Shown here: positions 5,380-6,241 of the stretch, piece after piece
Numbering within the stretch: the stretch's first letter is position 1
Layout of the letters: every line of letters starts with the position of its first letter
From: Chloroflexota bacterium
Lineage (GTDB): Bacteria; Chloroflexota; Dehalococcoidia; JACQTR01
DNA length: 6,241 nt
Assembly (NCBI GenBank): GCA_016210705.1
Contig: JACQTR010000031.1
Span: 1-6,241, forward strand
Direction: 5' to 3'
Notes under the pieces: generated by a model
Databases searched by the model: none
What the model saw: the letters and a program-made list of their open reading frames with translations, nothing else
What the model was told of the DNA's origin: nothing
Made by a program: the position numbers and the translations under genes

Positions 5380-6165
5380 ATGGCTTATGAAAATTTAGGG
5401 TACGAAAAACGCGATAAAATCGCCTACATTACTCTAAACCGCCCCCGCAAATTGAACGCTTTCAATCCAGCCTTGGCGGCGGAACTAGACGATGTTTTAG
5501 ATGATTTCGACCAGGACAACAGTGTTTGGGCAGCTATAATGTCCGGCAACGGGCGTTGTTTCTCCGCTGGGGCCGATGTTACGGTCTTTACTTCCTTGAG
5601 CCGAGAGGAAAGAGCCAAAAATCCGGTCCTGGTCCGCAGCCGAAATCCCGGCGGCTTCCTATCAAATCAACGCAACTGGAAGCCAATCATCGCCGCCGTA
5701 CATGGCTATTGCTATGGTATGGCCTTAGGATTGGTTCTATCCTGCGATCTCATTGTGGCCACTGAGGACGCCAAATTTTGCATTGCCGAGGTGCAGCGAG
5801 GCCTGAGCGGTGGCGGCCTCGCGGTGCGAATGAGCTACTTTGGACTGGGTAAAGTGGGGACAGAGCTAGCCTTGACCGGCCGTGACCTCACTGGGGCAGA
5901 AGCCTACCGCTTGGGATTAGTCAATAGGTTGGTAGCTACCCAAGAAGAGCTATTACCCGCGGCAGTAGACCTAGTGCAGCAGATCTTCGAGATCCCACCG
6001 CTGGCAGTTCGAGCCAACGTTAGAATATGCCGCCAGGCAGCAGACGCCCTGCTAGAGCCAATGCATTCTTTGAATCCCGGGCAAAACCTCGCCCTCACCG
6101 AGGACTTCGAAGAGGCGGCGCGAGCTTTTTTAGAGAAGCGAAAGCCCGTCTTCAAAGCCCGCTAG
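5380..6165 (+). CDS. Enoyl-CoA hydratase/isomerase (crotonase) superfamily protein with atypical active site
   Basis: 261-residue cytosolic acyl-CoA enzyme of normal family length. Crotonases hydrate, isomerise or otherwise act on CoA thioesters through an enolate held in an oxyanion hole. Visible landmarks: ITLNRPRKLNAFN (17-29); first oxyanion-hole segment GRCFSAGADV (58-67); second segment HGYCYGMALGLVLSCDLIVA (108-127); CIAEVQRGLSGGG (134-146); LTGRDLTGAEAYRLGLVNRL (165-184); and a C-terminal helical trimerisation region to 261. Aligned by eye to rat mitochondrial hydratase, the equivalent of Glu164 is kept (Glu137), but the equivalent of Glu144 is Gly117 and the usual GGG is GMA (113-115). 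A classical hydratase needs both glutamates, so isomerase-like or another crotonase chemistry is possible, and the substrate is unknown. The gene has its own promoter, a palindromic operator candidate and a strong Shine-Dalgarno site, is divergent from merR, and ends 58 bp before a tRNA gene with no clear terminator between. Confidence 0.93.
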   Translation: MAYENLGYEKRDKIAYITLNRPRKLNAFNPALAAELDDVLDDFDQDNSVWAAIMSGNGRCFSAGADVTVFTSLSREERAKNPVLVRSRNPGGFLSNQRNWKPIIAAVHGYCYGMALGLVLSCDLIVATEDAKFCIAEVQRGLSGGGLAVRMSYFGLGKVGTELALTGRDLTGAEAYRLGLVNRLVATQEELLPAAVDLVQQIFEIPPLAVRANVRICRQAADALLEPMHSLNPGQNLALTEDFEEAARAFLEKRKPVFKAR

Positions 6166-6187
6166 CCAGAGAAAGCGCAGCGACGGC

Positions 6188-6216
6188 TTTAATTACAACC
6201 GTAGCTGTGATATTAT
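6188..6216 (+). promoter_or_regulatory. Extended -10 promoter just before the tRNA gene
   Basis: TGA followed by TATTAT (6211-6216) is an extended -10 element with 5/6 match to consensus. A weak -35-like TTTAAT (6188-6193, 3/6) stands 17 bp upstream. The expected start point, about 7 nt downstream, falls at the first bases of the tRNA, so the precursor would have almost no 5' leader. Confidence 0.5.
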
Positions 6217-6223
6217 TTTTCCA

Positions 6224-6241
6224 GGGCGATTAGCTCAGTTG
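6224..6241 (+). tRNA. tRNA gene, first 18 nt only, probably tRNA-Val
   Basis: GGGCGATTAGCTCAGTTG has the 7-nt acceptor strand GGGCGAT, then T8, A9, the D-stem GCTC at 10-13, A14 and the start of the D-loop, a standard bacterial tRNA 5' end. Acceptor and D-arm resemble bacterial tRNA-Val (E. coli tRNA-Val has GGGTGATTAGCTCAG). The anticodon lies beyond the window, so the isotype is a guess. Confidence 0.75.

Noticed and set aside
6140..6190. AAAGCCCGTC paired with GACGGCTTT, and a shorter AAAGC/GCTTT stem, as a terminator after the crotonase
   Set aside because: The long pairing has a bulge and a loop of about 30 nt; the short stem is 5 bp with a 9-nt loop; neither is followed by a convincing T-run.
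6027..6233. Plus-strand open frame running from within the crotonase gene into the tRNA
   Set aside because: It is a +1-frame shadow of the crotonase and runs into the tRNA; no ribosome site or domain is visible.
1..6241. Mobile element, CRISPR array, toxin-antitoxin or defence system
   Set aside because: No transposase, integrase, nuclease or small paired genes, no regularly spaced repeats and no target-site-like terminal repeats are seen; every coding stretch is explained by mutM, three MFS genes, merR and a crotonase.

Overview
This is a bacterial chromosomal window with compact, single-strand gene blocks, good Shine-Dalgarno/sigma70-type signals and roughly balanced base composition. No mobile element, CRISPR array, integrase or phage gene is visible. 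The lineage cannot be fixed from sequence alone. The style of the transporter and crotonase proteins reminds me of Chloroflexota (Dehalococcoidia/SAR202-like), but this is a weak impression, not a measurement.

Layout. (1) Positions 1-567, + strand: the C-terminal two thirds of a MutM/Fpg DNA glycosylase, whose N-terminus lies outside the window. (2) Positions 575-5220, - strand: a four-gene block read from right to left. It holds a small MerR-family regulator (4756-5220) followed by three tandem paralogous 12-TM major facilitator exporters of the MFS_3/EntS-like type (3400-4710, 1961-3253, 575-1921). The last of them converges on mutM with only 7 bp between stop codons. The 146-bp gap between the first and second transporters carries a good internal promoter and a 14-bp dyad. 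(3) Positions 5221-5379: a divergent control region with one promoter reading left to merR and one reading right. The rightward promoter (TTGACA, 17 bp, TATCAT) has a perfect 21-bp palindrome over its -10 box. (4) Positions 5380-6165, + strand: a crotonase (enoyl-CoA hydratase/isomerase superfamily) protein that lacks one of the two canonical catalytic glutamates. (5) Positions 6224-6241: the first 18 nt of a tRNA gene, probably tRNA-Val, cut by the window edge and preceded by an extended -10 promoter.

How the genes may work together (inference): MerR regulators commonly control small-molecule efflux pumps, so the merR-MFS-MFS-MFS block looks like an inducible export locus in which one exporter type was duplicated twice and then diverged. 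The divergent crotonase may belong to the same response (acyl-CoA or aromatic-CoA metabolism), or may have its own repressor acting at the palindrome. mutM and the tRNA look like unrelated neighbours. I see no clearly novel system. The points most worth a second look are the triplicated exporters under one regulator, the operator-like palindrome, and the atypical crotonase active site.
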